Counted from the first letter of the stretch, positions 44,190-55,494 are shown. The stretch: DNA of 64,000 nucleotides from Mycolicibacterium sp. GF69 (GCF_003284965.1 NZ_QMEW01000012.1:62001-126000), one strand, 5' to 3'. A program made the numbers and translations. Notes: generated by a model not told the origin, from the sequence alone.

Positions 44190-45080
44190 GTGGCTACGAA
44201 CTGGTCGCCGAACCGACTCGGCAATCTGAGCGGTAAACGGATCGTCGTCACCGGCGCGACCAACGGCGTGGGCCTTGCGACGGCGCGGACGCTGTCGCGT
44301 GCCGGGGCCCACGTGATCCTCGCGGTGCGCAACCTCGACCTCGGTGCGCAGCGTGCAGCGGAGATGGGTGGCGACACCTCGGTGGTGAAACTCGACCTCG
44401 CCGACCTGTCGTCGGTGCGGGCATTTCCCGACCTGCTCGAAGGCGATGTCGACATCCTGATCAACAACGCGGGCCTGGTCGCCCAGAATCGGCGCGAGAC
44501 CGTGGACGGCTTCGAAATCACGCTCGGCACCAACTTTCTGGGGCCGTTCGCGCTGACCAATCTCCTCTTCGAACGGGTGCGGTCGAAGATCATCAACGTC
44601 GGCTCCGACGCGCATAGGTCGGCGACCATCGACTTCGACGATCCGCACCTGCGCTCGAAGAAATGGAAGGCGTTTCCCGCGTACGGGCGCTCGAAGCTGG
44701 CAGTGATGTTGTGGGGTCTTGAACTCGACCGCCGCTTGCGTGCGGCAGGTTCACCGATCACGAGCTTCCTCACCCATCCGGGGTGGGTGGCGTCGAACCT
44801 GTCCAATGTCTCCGACAAGCCGGTCATGGCGGCGTTTCACTCCGTGGTGAGGGCGGCGGCCGGCGTGCTCGCCAACGACCTCGACGCGGGCGCCGCGCCG
44901 ACGCTGTACTGCATCACCGAGCCGATTCCGCCCGGCAGCTACGTCGGCATCGACAGCAGATACCGGCTGAAGGGCGCGCCCACATTGAGCGGTAGGGCGG
45001 GCGCGGCGTGCGATTACGTGGACGCCAGAATGCTCTGGGAGTTCGCGGAGAAGGAAACCGGTACGCGTCTGCCGGTGTAG
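44190..45080 (+). CDS. Short-chain dehydrogenase/reductase (retinol dehydrogenase-like)
   Basis: 296 residues. Rossmann motif VTGATNGVGLATA (TGxxxGxG), DLADLSSVRAF, INNAGLVA (NNAG), and the YGRSKLA active site (YxxxK). NAD(P)-dependent reduction or oxidation of a carbonyl/alcohol, likely a lipid. No membrane segment. GTG 44190 sits behind a leaderless promoter, so it is transcribed alone. Confidence 0.93.
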   Translation: MATNWSPNRLGNLSGKRIVVTGATNGVGLATARTLSRAGAHVILAVRNLDLGAQRAAEMGGDTSVVKLDLADLSSVRAFPDLLEGDVDILINNAGLVAQNRRETVDGFEITLGTNFLGPFALTNLLFERVRSKIINVGSDAHRSATIDFDDPHLRSKKWKAFPAYGRSKLAVMLWGLELDRRLRAAGSPITSFLTHPGWVASNLSNVSDKPVMAAFHSVVRAAAGVLANDLDAGAAPTLYCITEPIPPGSYVGIDSRYRLKGAPTLSGRAGAACDYVDARMLWEFAEKETGTRLPV

Positions 45081-45199
45081 TCAGCGGGGGCGGTCGACGC
45101 GTTGAGTATCGCGGAGGCCCTTACGATTTCACAAGTTCTTCGTCCAGCGTTGTACGCGCTTACTCAGTCACACCACAGCCAATTCACATACCGCAGAGC

Positions 45200-45205
45200 T
45201 AGTTT
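45200..45205 (+). promoter_or_regulatory. Putative -10 of the secreted protein gene at 45244
   Basis: TAGTTT about 39 bases before the ATG, giving a leader of roughly 32 bases that contains the GGAGG ribosome site. Confidence 0.4.
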
Positions 45206-45243
45206 GGAACTATCCCTCCCAATAGACATGGAGGTGAGAGGTA

Positions 45244-45513
45244 ATGAAGATTGGATCACTCGCCGCTCTCTTGACGTCTGGAGCCGCCGCGGCCATCATC
45301 CTGACGCCGGTGGCCCAGGCCGCACCCGCGGCAGAAGCCACCGCGAGCTCCGTTCAACCCGTTGGTAATCAACAAATTCAGCCATCCCCGATGAGATGCA
45401 CCACAACCCGGGTGGCAAGCATATGCATGTCGCCCGGTAACGCACAGATCAACGACTCCCCGCCGTTCGTCGCCAACTATCCGATGTACGGCTACTTCCC
45501 GTGGATACTGTGA
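45244..45513 (+). CDS. Small secreted protein of unknown function
   Basis: 89 residues, with a strong GGAGG 9 bases before ATG 45244. Signal peptide (LAALLTSGAAAAIILTPVAQA, cut after AQA-AP). The mature part has two cysteines (RCTTTRVASICMS), likely a disulfide, and an aromatic C-terminus NYPMYGYFPWIL. No domain recognised. Lower GC than its surroundings in the upstream region (45110-45240), including AT-rich promoter DNA. Confidence 0.65.
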   Translation: MKIGSLAALLTSGAAAAIILTPVAQAAPAAEATASSVQPVGNQQIQPSPMRCTTTRVASICMSPGNAQINDSPPFVANYPMYGYFPWIL

Positions 45514-45683
45514 CCGGCATCCTCTACGGACTCATCCACACGTGCTGATTCTGCCGATTTCGTTGGGGCGGTCGACGATTGGTGATGTCATGTCGACCAT
45601 CCGGGAGGACACCACATAACCATTGACGATCCTCGCGCTGACGCACAACGCGGACGAATCGCTCGAGGCGCTGCTCGATCCGC

Positions 45684-46544
45684 GTGCTCGACTGCTGGAT
45701 GCTGCTGTTCATCGTCTGCCACGTCACCATGGTGCTCGCCACCGACGCCGTGCAGAACCTGAACCACATCACATTGGGGACCGATACGCGGTCGAACTGG
45801 GCGCTGGCGATTGTCGGGGTGGCCGCGGCGGTGGTCGTGTCGTTGTGGCTCATCGCGACTCCGCTGACCATCCGGTACCCCAGGTCCGTCCAGAACACCG
45901 GCCGGTTCATCGTCGGCTGGGCCAAGGACCTGATGGAACGCACGACCTCGCGAGCCACGTACCAGGAAAACGGCATCACACCCTACTTCTGGATGAACGG
46001 CCGGTTGCCGGACTCCGAGTTGTACCGGCGGTTGCAGCGATCCGGATGGTCGGAGTACTCCCTACGTGTCGAAGGGCTCGTCGAGAATCCGGTGCGGTTG
46101 TCCTACGAAACCTTGCTGGCGCTGCCGAAACGGGAGCAGATCACCCAGCATTTCTGCATACAGGGTTGGTCGGGGGTGGCCAAGTGGGACTGGGTCGGCG
46201 TGAGCGACCTTATCGACATCGTCGTTCCGCTTCCTGCGGCGCGATGGGTGGTGTTCTATTCCTTCGCTGACGGCGCCGAGGCGAACACCGGAAGGTACTA
46301 CGCATGCCACAAGATCGAGCACATGCGCTCGCCGATGGCGATATTGGCCTACGAGATGAACGGCCAACCGCTCAGCGAGGCCCACGGCGCGCCGCTGCGG
46401 GTGCGCAATGAACTCGAACTCGGCTTCAAGCAGGTCAAATGGGTCTCGGCCGTTGAGTTCGTGGCAGATCTCCGCGACGTCGGATGGGGGTATGGCGGCT
46501 ACAACGAGGACCACGAGCGCTTCGGATATCGCATGCCGATCTGA
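45684..46544 (+). CDS. Membrane-anchored sulfite-oxidase-like molybdopterin oxidoreductase, 5' end apparently damaged
   Basis: 286 residues from GTG 45684. Two N-terminal membrane segments (5-20, 40-60), then an oxidoreductase molybdopterin-binding domain (105-286) with the Mo-ligand Cys158 in FCIQGWSGVAKW and GYYACHKIEH-like/MSPMAILAYEMNG strands. The start has no ribosome site and begins inside a hydrophobic helix. A better N-terminus lies in another frame: ATG 45590 (MSTIREDTT) then, past a TAA at 45617, LTILALTHNADESLEALLDP, which would continue as VLDCWMLLF after a one-base shift near 45683. So it may be a pseudogene or hold a sequence error. Confidence 0.65.
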   Translation: MLDCWMLLFIVCHVTMVLATDAVQNLNHITLGTDTRSNWALAIVGVAAAVVVSLWLIATPLTIRYPRSVQNTGRFIVGWAKDLMERTTSRATYQENGITPYFWMNGRLPDSELYRRLQRSGWSEYSLRVEGLVENPVRLSYETLLALPKREQITQHFCIQGWSGVAKWDWVGVSDLIDIVVPLPAARWVVFYSFADGAEANTGRYYACHKIEHMRSPMAILAYEMNGQPLSEAHGAPLRVRNELELGFKQVKWVSAVEFVADLRDVGWGYGGYNEDHERFGYRMPI

Positions 46545-46673
46545 CCCGCGAGGCCCACGCACGCATGGCCGTTGACGTCGCTCAGCGCCGGGCTGCGATA
46601 GCGGTTGAGGTCGGCGCGGAGCTTGGGCGCGGCGGTGGCAATGTGGGCGTGAAGAGCTTGAGCCTGGTCAGCG

Positions 46674-46749
46674 TGGTGCCCCCGGCAGGATTCGAACCTG
46701 CGGCCTTCTGCTCCGGAGGCAGACGCTCTATCCCCTGAGCTACGGGGGC
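46674..46749 (-). tRNA. tRNA-Arg (anticodon CCG)
   Basis: Minus-strand cloverleaf: acceptor GCCCCCG pairing with CGGGGGC, D stem GCTC/GAGC, anticodon stem TCTGC/GCAGA with loop CTCCGGA (anticodon CCG), T loop GTTCGAATC. Discriminator A and an encoded CCA (46674-46676). Reads CGG codons, frequent in this GC-rich genome. Next to argS, the enzyme that charges it, but on the opposite strand. Confidence 0.95.
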
Positions 46750-46834
46750 GCACGAGAAACGGCGCCGATGGGCCTGCACAGCCTAACGCATCCAGGTCAT
46801 CGGAAACGGATTCGGGGCTGACCACCCCAGACCA

Positions 46835-46840
46835 TAGGAT
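46835..46840 (+). promoter_or_regulatory. -10 element of argS
   Basis: TAGGAT, 8 bases before GTG 46849, so leaderless or nearly so. It probably drives argS-lysA-thrA-thrC-thrB. The stretch 46545-46848 otherwise holds only the tRNA. Confidence 0.45.
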
Positions 46841-46848
46841 GGACCCCC

Positions 46849-48501
46849 GTGACCCCCGCCGATCTGGCCGACCTGCTCAAGACCACCGCCGCCGCGGTGC
46901 TGACCGAACGTGGGCTCGACGCGGCAGCGCTGCCGGAGACGGTGACCGTCGAGCGTCCGCGCAATCCCGAGCACGGCGACTATGCCACCAATCTGGCGCT
47001 GCAGCTCGGCAAGAAGGTCGGGGCCAACCCACGCGAACTGGCCGGTTGGCTGGCCGCGGCACTGGTCGACACCGACGGCATCTCCACCGCGGACGTCGCA
47101 GGTCCGGGCTTTGTGAACCTGCGCATCGAGGCCTCGGCGCAGAACATCATCGTGACCGACGTCTTGGCCGCCGGCGCGGACTACGGCCACTCCGCCGTGC
47201 TCGCCGGTCAGCGCATCAACCTCGAGTTCGTCTCCGCCAACCCCACCGGGCCCATTCACATCGGCGGCACCCGCTGGGCCGCGGTCGGTGACGCGCTGGG
47301 CCGCTTGCTGTTCACCCAGGGTGCCGCCGTCACGCGCGAGTACTACTTCAACGATCACGGCGCGCAGATCGACCGCTTTACCAACTCGCTGATCGCCGCG
47401 GCCAAGGGCGAGCCCACCCCCGACGACGGTTACGCCGGCGATTACATCAAGGACATCGCCGCGCAGGTGCTCACCAAGGAGCCCGACGCGCTGAACCGCT
47501 CCGAGGACGAGATGCGCGAGACGTTCCGCGCCATCGGCGTCGACCTGATGTTCGCCCACATCAAGCAGTCCCTGCACGACTTCGGCACCGACTTCGACGT
47601 CTACACCCACGAAGACTCGATGCACACCTCCGGACGCGTCGAGCAGGCCATCGAACGGCTTCGCGAGGCCGGCAGCATCTACGAGAAGGACGGCGCAGTC
47701 TGGTTGCGCACCACCGACCATGGGGACGACAAGGACCGCGTCGTCATCAAGAGCGACGGTGCACCGGCCTATATCGCCGCCGACATCGCCTACTACCTCG
47801 ACAAGCGCGCACGCGGCTTCGATCTGTGCATCTACATGCTCGGCGCCGACCACCACGGTTACATCGCGCGACTCAAGGCCGTTGCTGCCGCGCTGGGTGA
47901 GGACCCCGCGACGGTCGAGGTGCTGATCGGACAGATGGTCAACCTCGTCCGCGACGGACAGCCGGTGCGGATGAGTAAGCGGGCGGGCACCGTCATCACC
48001 CTGGACGACCTGGTCGAGGCGATCGGCGTCGACGCCGCCCGGTACTCGTTGATCCGGTCCTCGGTGGACAGTCCGATCGACATCGACCTCGAGCTCTGGT
48101 CGTCGGCGTCGAACGAAAACCCGGTCTATTACGTGCAATACGCGCATGCCCGGCTATCCGCCCTGGCCCGCAACGCCGCCGAACTGGGCGTGGTGCCCAA
48201 CGCCGAGAACCTGCAGCTGCTCAACCACGACAAGGAAGGCACCCTGATCCGCAATATCGGCGAGTTCCCGAGGGTGCTCAAAACCGCTGCGGCACTGCGT
48301 GAACCACATCGTGTCTCCCGCTATCTCGAGGATCTGGCCGGCGACTACCACCGTTTCTATGACTCTTGCCGAGTACTGCCTCAAGGTGACGAGGCGCCGG
48401 ACGAACTGCACGGTGCGCGACTGGCACTGTGTCAGGCCACGCGCCAGGTGATCGCGAACGGCTTGGGCATCCTCGGCGTGACCGCTCCGGAGCGCATGTG
48501 A
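46849..48501 (+). CDS. argS: Arginyl-tRNA synthetase
   Basis: 550 residues, class I. HIGH-type motif [15 protein letters not shown] (near 127-141) and KMSKS-type MSKRAGT (near 378), N-terminal additional domain and C-terminal anticodon-binding domain ([16 protein letters not shown]). Charges tRNA-Arg. Equivalent to Rv1292. Stop overlaps the lysA start by 4 bases. Confidence 0.97.
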   Translation: MTPADLADLLKTTAAAVLTERGLDAAALPETVTVERPRNPEHGDYATNLALQLGKKVGANPRELAGWLAAALVDTDGISTADVAGPGFVNLRIEASAQNIIVTDVLAAGADYGHSAVLAGQRINLEFVSANPTGPIHIGGTRWAAVGDALGRLLFTQGAAVTREYYFNDHGAQIDRFTNSLIAAAKGEPTPDDGYAGDYIKDIAAQVLTKEPDALNRSEDEMRETFRAIGVDLMFAHIKQSLHDFGTDFDVYTHEDSMHTSGRVEQAIERLREAGSIYEKDGAVWLRTTDHGDDKDRVVIKSDGAPAYIAADIAYYLDKRARGFDLCIYMLGADHHGYIARLKAVAAALGEDPATVEVLIGQMVNLVRDGQPVRMSKRAGTVITLDDLVEAIGVDAARYSLIRSSVDSPIDIDLELWSSASNENPVYYVQYAHARLSALARNAAELGVVPNAENLQLLNHDKEGTLIRNIGEFPRVLKTAAALREPHRVSRYLEDLAGDYHRFYDSCRVLPQGDEAPDELHGARLALCQATRQVIANGLGILGVTAPERM

Positions 48502-49916
48502 TCGCCCATCCCGCCGGCCCCCGACATGCCGAAGAGGTGCACCACGGCGGTGCCCCGCCACGACCGCAGTCGTCGGCCGAGATCTTCCTGCTGGCGCCGA
48601 ATGTCTGGCCGCGCAGCACCGTTCGCAACGGTGACGGCGTGGTTTCGATCGGCGGCGTGCCCGTGACCGACATCGCGGCGGAGTTCGGGACCCCGACGTT
48701 CGTCGTCGATGAGGACGATTTCCGGTCGCGCTGCCGCGAGATCGCGGCGGCGTTCGGTGGTGGCGAGAACGTGCGCTACGCGGCCAAGGCGTTCATGTGC
48801 ACCGAGGTCGCCCGCTGGATCGCCGAAGAGGGCCTCTCGCTCGACGTGGCCAGCGGCGGAGAGATGGCCGTCGCGCTGGCCGGTGGTTTTCCCGCGGAGC
48901 GGATCGCCTTGCACGGCAACAACAAATCCGTCGCCGAGTTGACCGCCGCGGTCAAGGCCGGCATCGAGCACGTGGTGGTCGACTCGATGATCGAAATCGA
49001 CCGGCTCGACCAGATCGCTGGTGCCGTCGGCGTGGTCCAGGATGTACTGGTCCGGGTGACGGTCGGTGTCGAGGCGCACACCCACGAATTCATCTCCACC
49101 GCGCACGAAGACCAGAAATTCGGTTTGTCACTGGCCAACGGTGCCGCGATGGCCGCCGTTCGCCGGGTGTTCGAAACCGATAATCTGCGCCTGGTGGGTC
49201 TGCACAGCCACATCGGATCGCAGATCTTCGACGTCGCGGGGTTCGAGATCGCCGCGCACCGCGTGATCGGTCTCCTGCATGATGTGGTCGCCGAGTTCGG
49301 CGTCGACAAGACCGCCCAGATGTCGATCGTCGACCTCGGTGGCGGCCTCGGCATCTCGTATCTGCCGCAGGATGATCCGCCTCCGGTCGCCGATCTGGCA
49401 GCCAAGCTCAGTGCAATCGTGCGCGACGAATCGGCGGCTGTCGGGCTGCCCACGCCGCGGCTGGTGGTAGAGCCGGGTCGGGCCATCGCCGGCCCCGGTA
49501 CGATCACGCTCTATGAGGTCGGCACCGTCAAGGACGTCGCCGTCAGCTCGACCTCGCATCGCCGCTACGTCAGCGTGGACGGCGGAATGAGCGACAACAT
49601 CCGAACGTCGCTCTACGGTGCGGAATACGATGTACGACTCGTCTCGCGCGTATCCGACGCCGGACCGGCACTGGGGCGCATCGTCGGAAAGCACTGTGAG
49701 AGCGGCGATATCGTGGTACGCGATGCATGGGTGGCCGACGACATCGCTCCCGGCGACCTGTTGGGAGTCGCCGCGACCGGTGCCTACTGCTATTCGATGT
49801 CGAGCCGATACAACCTGATCGGCCGTCCCGCTGTGGTGGCCGTGCGCGACGGGCGGGCCCGCCTGATCTTGCGCCGGGAGACGGTCGACGACCTGCTGAG
49901 TCTGGAAGTGAGGTAA
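48498..49916 (+). CDS. lysA: Diaminopimelate decarboxylase
   Basis: 472 residues from GTG 48498 (4-base overlap with argS). Fold type III PLP enzyme: PLP-Lys in [46 protein letters not shown] and the second-subunit [11 protein letters not shown] and [13 protein letters not shown]. Makes L-lysine from meso-diaminopimelate. Equivalent to Rv1293. Confidence 0.97.
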   Translation: MIAHPAGPRHAEEVHHGGAPPRPQSSAEIFLLAPNVWPRSTVRNGDGVVSIGGVPVTDIAAEFGTPTFVVDEDDFRSRCREIAAAFGGGENVRYAAKAFMCTEVARWIAEEGLSLDVASGGEMAVALAGGFPAERIALHGNNKSVAELTAAVKAGIEHVVVDSMIEIDRLDQIAGAVGVVQDVLVRVTVGVEAHTHEFISTAHEDQKFGLSLANGAAMAAVRRVFETDNLRLVGLHSHIGSQIFDVAGFEIAAHRVIGLLHDVVAEFGVDKTAQMSIVDLGGGLGISYLPQDDPPPVADLAAKLSAIVRDESAAVGLPTPRLVVEPGRAIAGPGTITLYEVGTVKDVAVSSTSHRRYVSVDGGMSDNIRTSLYGAEYDVRLVSRVSDAGPALGRIVGKHCESGDIVVRDAWVADDIAPGDLLGVAATGAYCYSMSSRYNLIGRPAVVAVRDGRARLILRRETVDDLLSLEVR

Positions 49917-49918
49917 CG

Positions 49919-51244
49919 ATGGCTGAGTCCGGAAAGCCCGTTGGCGTAGCGGTCCTCGGTTTGGGGAATGTCGGCAGCCAGGTCGTGCGGATCATCGAGG
50001 AGAGCGCTCAAGACCTGGCCGCACGGATCGGCGCACCGCTGGTGCTGCGCGGCGTGGGTGTCCGTCGGGTGGCCGACGACCGCGGGGTCCCGGTCGACAT
50101 GCTCACCGACAATGTCGAGGAACTCGTCTCCCGCGACGACGTCGATATCGTCGTCGAGCTGATGGGACCCGTCGATCCGGCACGCAAGGCCATCCTGTCC
50201 GCGCTCGAGCAGGGCAAGTCCGTGGTCACCGCCAACAAGGCGTTGATGGCGGTGTCGACCGGGGAGTTGGCTCAGGCGGCCGAAACCGCCCGCGTCGACC
50301 TGTATTTCGAGGCCGCGGTGGCCGGTGCGATCCCTGTCATCCGCCCGCTGACCCAGTCGCTGGCGGGAGACTCGGTCGTGCGCGTCGCGGGCATCGTCAA
50401 CGGCACCACCAACTACATCCTCTCGGAGATGGACAGCACCGGGGCCGACTACGCCAGCGCGCTGGCCGATGCGAGCGCGCTCGGCTACGCCGAGGCCGAC
50501 CCGAGCGCCGACGTCGAGGGATACGACGCCGCGGCCAAGGCTGCAATTCTGGCTTCGATCGCCTTCCACACCCGGGTGACCGCCGACGACGTCCATCGTG
50601 AAGGGATCACCAAGGTCAGCAGCGCCGACTTCGAATCCGCCAAGGCGCTCGGTTGCACGATCAAACTGCTGGCCATCTGTGAGCGGCTCACCGAAGATGG
50701 GGGACAGCAGAGGGTTTCGGCACGGGTGTATCCCGCGCTGGTGCCCTTGAGTCACCCGCTCGCCACCGTCAACGGCGCCTTCAACGCGGTGGTGGTGGAG
50801 GCCGAAGCCGCCGGACGGCTGATGTTCTACGGCCAGGGAGCCGGCGGTGCGCCTACGGCGTCAGCGGTGATGGGCGACCTCGTGATGGCGGCGCGCAACC
50901 GGGTGCAGGGCGGCCGGGGGCCTCGCGAGTCGAAGTATGCCAAACTGCCGATCGCGCCGATCGGTTTGATCCCGACCCGCTACTACGTGAACATGAACGT
51001 GGCCGACCGGGCAGGGGTGTTGTCCGCTGTGGCAGCGGAGTTCGGCAAACGGGATGTCAGTATCGCCGAAGTGCGCCAGGAGGGCATGGTCGACGAGGAC
51101 GGTCAGCGCTGTGGTGCGAGCATCGTCGTGGTAACCCATCAGGCGACCGATGCGGCGCTGTCGGAGACAGTGTCGGCGTTGGCGGATCTCGATGTGGTGC
51201 AGAGCATCAACAGCGTGCTCCGCATGGAAGGAACCACCGAATGA
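49919..51244 (+). CDS. thrA: Homoserine dehydrogenase
   Basis: 441 residues, exact Rv1294 length. NAD(P) motif [13 protein letters not shown], catalytic segment [20 protein letters not shown], and a C-terminal ACT domain ([20 protein letters not shown]) for threonine feedback. Converts aspartate semialdehyde to homoserine. Starts 2 bases after lysA; overlaps thrC by 4 bases (ATGA). Confidence 0.97.
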   Translation: MAESGKPVGVAVLGLGNVGSQVVRIIEESAQDLAARIGAPLVLRGVGVRRVADDRGVPVDMLTDNVEELVSRDDVDIVVELMGPVDPARKAILSALEQGKSVVTANKALMAVSTGELAQAAETARVDLYFEAAVAGAIPVIRPLTQSLAGDSVVRVAGIVNGTTNYILSEMDSTGADYASALADASALGYAEADPSADVEGYDAAAKAAILASIAFHTRVTADDVHREGITKVSSADFESAKALGCTIKLLAICERLTEDGGQQRVSARVYPALVPLSHPLATVNGAFNAVVVEAEAAGRLMFYGQGAGGAPTASAVMGDLVMAARNRVQGGRGPRESKYAKLPIAPIGLIPTRYYVNMNVADRAGVLSAVAAEFGKRDVSIAEVRQEGMVDEDGQRCGASIVVVTHQATDAALSETVSALADLDVVQSINSVLRMEGTTE

Positions 51245-52326
51245 GTGCCGTACCGTCGTCCGCGGTCCACCAGCCGTGGCCGGGCCTGATCGCCGCCTAC
51301 CGCGACCGCCTGCCGGTCGAGGACAGCTGGACCCCGATCACGCTCCGCGAGGGTGGGACACCGCTGCTGCCCGCGCCGCGGCTTTCCGAACTCACCGGCT
51401 GCACAGTGCATCTGAAGGTCGAGGGGCTCAACCCGACCGGGTCGTTCAAGGACCGCGGCATGACCATGGCAGTGACGGAGGCCGTGGCGCGCGGCCAGCA
51501 GGCGGTGCTGTGCGCTTCGACGGGAAACACGTCCGCATCCGCTGCAGCCTATGCGGCAAGGGCGGGTATCACCTGCGCAGTGCTGGTGCCCGAGGGCAAG
51601 ATCGCGATGGGCAAGCTGGCGCAGGCAGTCATGCACGGGGCCAAGATCATCCAAGTCGACGGCAACTTCGACGACTGCCTGGAACTTGCGCGCAAGCTCA
51701 CCTCCGATTTCCCGACCATCTCGCTCGTCAACTCCGTCAACCCGTACCGCATCGAAGGGCAGAAGACCGCAGCCTTCGAGATCGTCGACGCGCTGGGTGT
51801 CGCGCCCGACGTCCACTCACTGCCCGTGGGCAACGCGGGCAACATCACTGCGTACTGGAAGGGTTACACCGAGTATCACCGTGACGGGATCTCGGATCGC
51901 CTTCCGCGCATGTTGGGAACCCAGGCCGCCGGTGCGGCGCCGCTGGTGTTCGGCGAACCGGTCAGCAATCCGGAAACCATCGCCACCGCCATCCGGATCG
52001 GCTCGCCCGCCTCGTGGAACACCGCGGTAGAGGCACAGCAGCAGTCCGACGGCCGGTTCCTCGCCGCCACCGACGACGAGATCCTCTCGGCTTACCACCT
52101 GGTTGCACAATCTGAAGGCGTGTTCGTCGAGCCGGCATCCGCGGCTAGCATCGCCGGACTGCTCAAGTCGATCGAAGACGGCTGGGTGGCCAAAGGCTCG
52201 ACCGTCGTGTGCACGGTCACGGGCAACGGGCTCAAGGATCCGGACACCGCGTTGAAGGGCATGCCGTCGGTTATTGCAGTGCCGGTGGATCCGGTGGCCG
52301 TGGTCGAACAATTGGGGCTGGGATAG
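51241..52326 (+). CDS. thrC: Threonine synthase
   Basis: 361 residues. PLP-Lys in [35 protein letters not shown], glycine loop [15 protein letters not shown]. Makes threonine from O-phosphohomoserine, the product of thrB next door. Equivalent to Rv1295. Confidence 0.97.
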   Translation: MSAVPSSAVHQPWPGLIAAYRDRLPVEDSWTPITLREGGTPLLPAPRLSELTGCTVHLKVEGLNPTGSFKDRGMTMAVTEAVARGQQAVLCASTGNTSASAAAYAARAGITCAVLVPEGKIAMGKLAQAVMHGAKIIQVDGNFDDCLELARKLTSDFPTISLVNSVNPYRIEGQKTAAFEIVDALGVAPDVHSLPVGNAGNITAYWKGYTEYHRDGISDRLPRMLGTQAAGAAPLVFGEPVSNPETIATAIRIGSPASWNTAVEAQQQSDGRFLAATDDEILSAYHLVAQSEGVFVEPASAASIAGLLKSIEDGWVAKGSTVVCTVTGNGLKDPDTALKGMPSVIAVPVDPVAVVEQLGLG

Positions 52327-53268
<942 letters not shown>

Positions 53269-53306
53269 CGCCGTAGCGCAGCGATCACAGGAGCAACACG
53301 ACACAC

Positions 53307-53390
53307 ATGTCTTTCTTGCTTCCCGCCGCGATGCGGGATATTCTCGCTGTCGTCCGGCAATCGCAGCGTCTCTACCTGCGCCGACACTAG
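53307..53390 (+). CDS. Possible leader peptide ORF upstream of rho
   Basis: 27 codons (MSFLLPAAMRDILAVVRQ then SQRLYLRRH) with an AGGAG 13 bases upstream, longer than ideal. It fills part of the 294-base gap between thrB and rho. rho is autoregulated by termination in its own leader in other bacteria, so a short translated ORF here could be part of that control. No homologue recalled; could be chance. Confidence 0.3.
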   Translation: MSFLLPAAMRDILAVVRQSQRLYLRRH

Positions 53391-53433
53391 GACACCACTC
53401 ATTTCCCTCTGGGGCTACTCGTGGATTGACGGT

Positions 53434-53450
53434 TCGCCGCACAGCGGCGA
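53434..53450 (+). promoter_or_regulatory. Stable hairpin in the rho 5' region
   Basis: TCGCCGC-ACA-GCGGCGA, perfect 7-base stem with a 3-base loop, 113 bases before the rho start and no U-tract after it. Candidate regulatory stem in the rho leader. Confidence 0.35.
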
Positions 53451-53562
53451 GACCCGGCCATCACCGTTGCAGGGGCAATGGTGGGGCCCATGCGTTCAGC
53501 GGATCAACTGATCGCACCGAATCCCCGCATGACTCGTTCGGCGAGGGAAAGAAAGGAAATCC

Positions 53563-55494
53563 GTGACTGAAACGGACCTCATCACGGCTGGGGGCAGCAA
53601 CGACAACGGTGAGCTGCCAAACACCGTGAGTTCAGATACTTCGACTTCCGCGGAAGCGGACGCGCCGAGCGCCACAGCCGCCACGAAAACACCCACCGCG
53701 GAGACCGCGCCGACGGCCGAGGCCGCATCCGGCAACCGTGGCGGTTCGCTGTCCACGATGGTGTTGCCGGAGCTGCGCGCTCTGGCCAAGGAGATCGGCG
53801 TCGAGGGCGCATCCGGTATGCGCAAGAGCGAACTGGTCGCAGCCATCCGCGAACGCCGCGGCGAGTCCAACGGTCGCGGTCGCGCCGCCCAGGCATCCGC
53901 TGGCGAGGCGAAGACGGCCGAGCCCGCGAAGGACGCTGCGAAGACCGAGAACGACGACCGCAGCGCGAACGCAGACGCAGACCAGCAGCCGCGAGGCCGC
54001 GACCGCCGTGGCGCCTCGCGCGGAGCGGGCTCGCCGGATGCCTCGGGCGATCAGTCGGCCAATCAGACCGATGACGCCGAGCGGGACGACAAGTCCCCAA
54101 GTCGGCAGAACCAACAGTCCAAGGCCGATAACAAGTCGGACGCCAAGTCCGACGGTGATCAGAAGCAAGGCGACCAGCAGGGCGGCCAGAACCGCGGCAA
54201 CAGCGGCAACAGCGGCAACAGCGGCGATGACGACGGCGAAGGCCGTGGTGGTCGCCGGGGCCGCCGGTTCCGCGACCGCAGGCGCCGTGAACGCGGCGGT
54301 GACGGCGGCGGAGACCGCGACACCGAACTGCGCGAGGACGACGTCGTCCAGCCCGTCGCGGGCATCCTCGACGTGCTCGACAACTATGCGTTCGTACGCA
54401 CCTCCGGCTATCTGGCGGGCCCGAACGACGTTTACGTCTCCATGAACATGGTGCGCAAGAACGGCCTGCGCCGTGGCGACGCCGTGACCGGCGCCGTACG
54501 GGTGCCCAAAGAAGGGGAAGGCGGCGGCCAGAACCCGCGGCAGAAGTTCAATCCGCTGGTCCGGCTGGACACCATCAACGGTAAGCCGGTCGAGGAGGCC
54601 AAGAAGCGCCCGGACTTCAACAAGCTCACGCCGCTCTACCCGAATGAGCGGCTGCGTCTGGAGACCACGACAGAGCGGTTGACCACCCGCGTCATCGATC
54701 TGATCATGCCGATCGGCAAGGGGCAGCGCGCGCTGATCGTGTCGCCGCCGAAAGCCGGTAAGACCACGATCCTGCAGGACATCGCGAACGCGATCACCAC
54801 GAACAACCCGGAATGCCACCTGATGGTGGTGCTCGTCGACGAGCGTCCGGAAGAGGTGACCGACATGCAGCGCTCGGTCAAGGGCGAGGTCATCGCCTCG
54901 ACCTTCGACCGGCCGCCGTCCGATCACACCCAGGCCGCCGAGCTCGCGATCGAACGCGCCAAGCGCCTCGTCGAGCAGGGCAAGGACGTCGTGGTGCTGC
55001 TGGATTCGATCACCCGGCTGGGCCGCGCGTACAACAACGCGTCGCCGGCGTCGGGCCGCATCTTGTCCGGTGGTGTGGACTCGACTGCGCTGTACCCGCC
55101 GAAACGGTTCCTCGGCGCGGCACGCAACATCGAAGAAGGCGGCTCGTTGACCATCGTCGCGACCGCGATGGTGGAGACCGGGTCGACCGGTGACACGGTG
55201 ATCTTCGAGGAGTTCAAGGGCACCGGCAACGCTGAGCTCAAGCTCGACCGCAAGATCGCCGAGCGGCGCGTCTTCCCGGCCGTCGATGTCAACCCGTCCG
55301 GCACCCGCAAGGACGAGCTGCTGCTCAGTCCCGACGAGTTCGCGATCGTGCACAAGCTGCGCCGGGTGCTGTCCGGTCTCGACCCGCATCAGGCCATCGA
55401 CTTGTTGATGAGCCAGCTGCGTAAGACCAAGAACAACTACGAGTTCCTGGTCCAGGTCTCCAAGACCGCGCCGGGCGCCGCCGACGCCGACTGA
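53563..55494 (+). CDS. rho: Transcription termination factor Rho, with long actinobacterial insert
   Basis: 643 residues from GTG 53563 (AAGGAA 5 bases upstream). Residues 1-60 acidic Ala/Thr-rich; 62-98 Rho_N (STMVLPELRALAKEIG, RKSELVAAIRE); 105-255 a hydrophilic insert rich in Asn, Gln, Gly, Arg, Asp ending in an Arg cluster (GGRRGRRFRDRRRRERGG); then the cold-shock RNA-binding domain (GILDVLDNYAFVRT) and the hexameric ATPase with Walker A SPPKAGKTT, VLVDERPEEVTDM, and LLDSITRLGRAYN. About 40 residues longer than Rv1297. Terminates untranslated transcripts. Confidence 0.96.
   Translation: MTETDLITAGGSNDNGELPNTVSSDTSTSAEADAPSATAATKTPTAETAPTAEAASGNRGGSLSTMVLPELRALAKEIGVEGASGMRKSELVAAIRERRGESNGRGRAAQASAGEAKTAEPAKDAAKTENDDRSANADADQQPRGRDRRGASRGAGSPDASGDQSANQTDDAERDDKSPSRQNQQSKADNKSDAKSDGDQKQGDQQGGQNRGNSGNSGNSGDDDGEGRGGRRGRRFRDRRRRERGGDGGGDRDTELREDDVVQPVAGILDVLDNYAFVRTSGYLAGPNDVYVSMNMVRKNGLRRGDAVTGAVRVPKEGEGGGQNPRQKFNPLVRLDTINGKPVEEAKKRPDFNKLTPLYPNERLRLETTTERLTTRVIDLIMPIGKGQRALIVSPPKAGKTTILQDIANAITTNNPECHLMVVLVDERPEEVTDMQRSVKGEVIASTFDRPPSDHTQAAELAIERAKRLVEQGKDVVVLLDSITRLGRAYNNASPASGRILSGGVDSTALYPPKRFLGAARNIEEGGSLTIVATAMVETGSTGDTVIFEEFKGTGNAELKLDRKIAERRVFPAVDVNPSGTRKDELLLSPDEFAIVHKLRRVLSGLDPHQAIDLLMSQLRKTKNNYEFLVQVSKTAPGAADAD
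54196..54225 (+). repeat. 9-base tandem repeat inside rho
   Basis: GGCAACAGC three times in a row plus GGC, coding GNSGNSGNS in the disordered insert of Rho. Length is likely to vary between strains. Confidence 0.8.

Noticed and set aside
49790-50755. Minus-strand open frame of about 320 codons
   Set aside because: Antisense to lysA/thrA; no signal, motif or start context.
54196-54225. Short tandem repeat as a CRISPR array
   Set aside because: 9-base units without spacers, in frame inside rho.
53632-55389. Minus-strand open frame of about 585 codons opposite rho
   Set aside because: Shadow of rho; its Val/Ala-rich stretch is only the complement of the Asn/Asp-rich insert.
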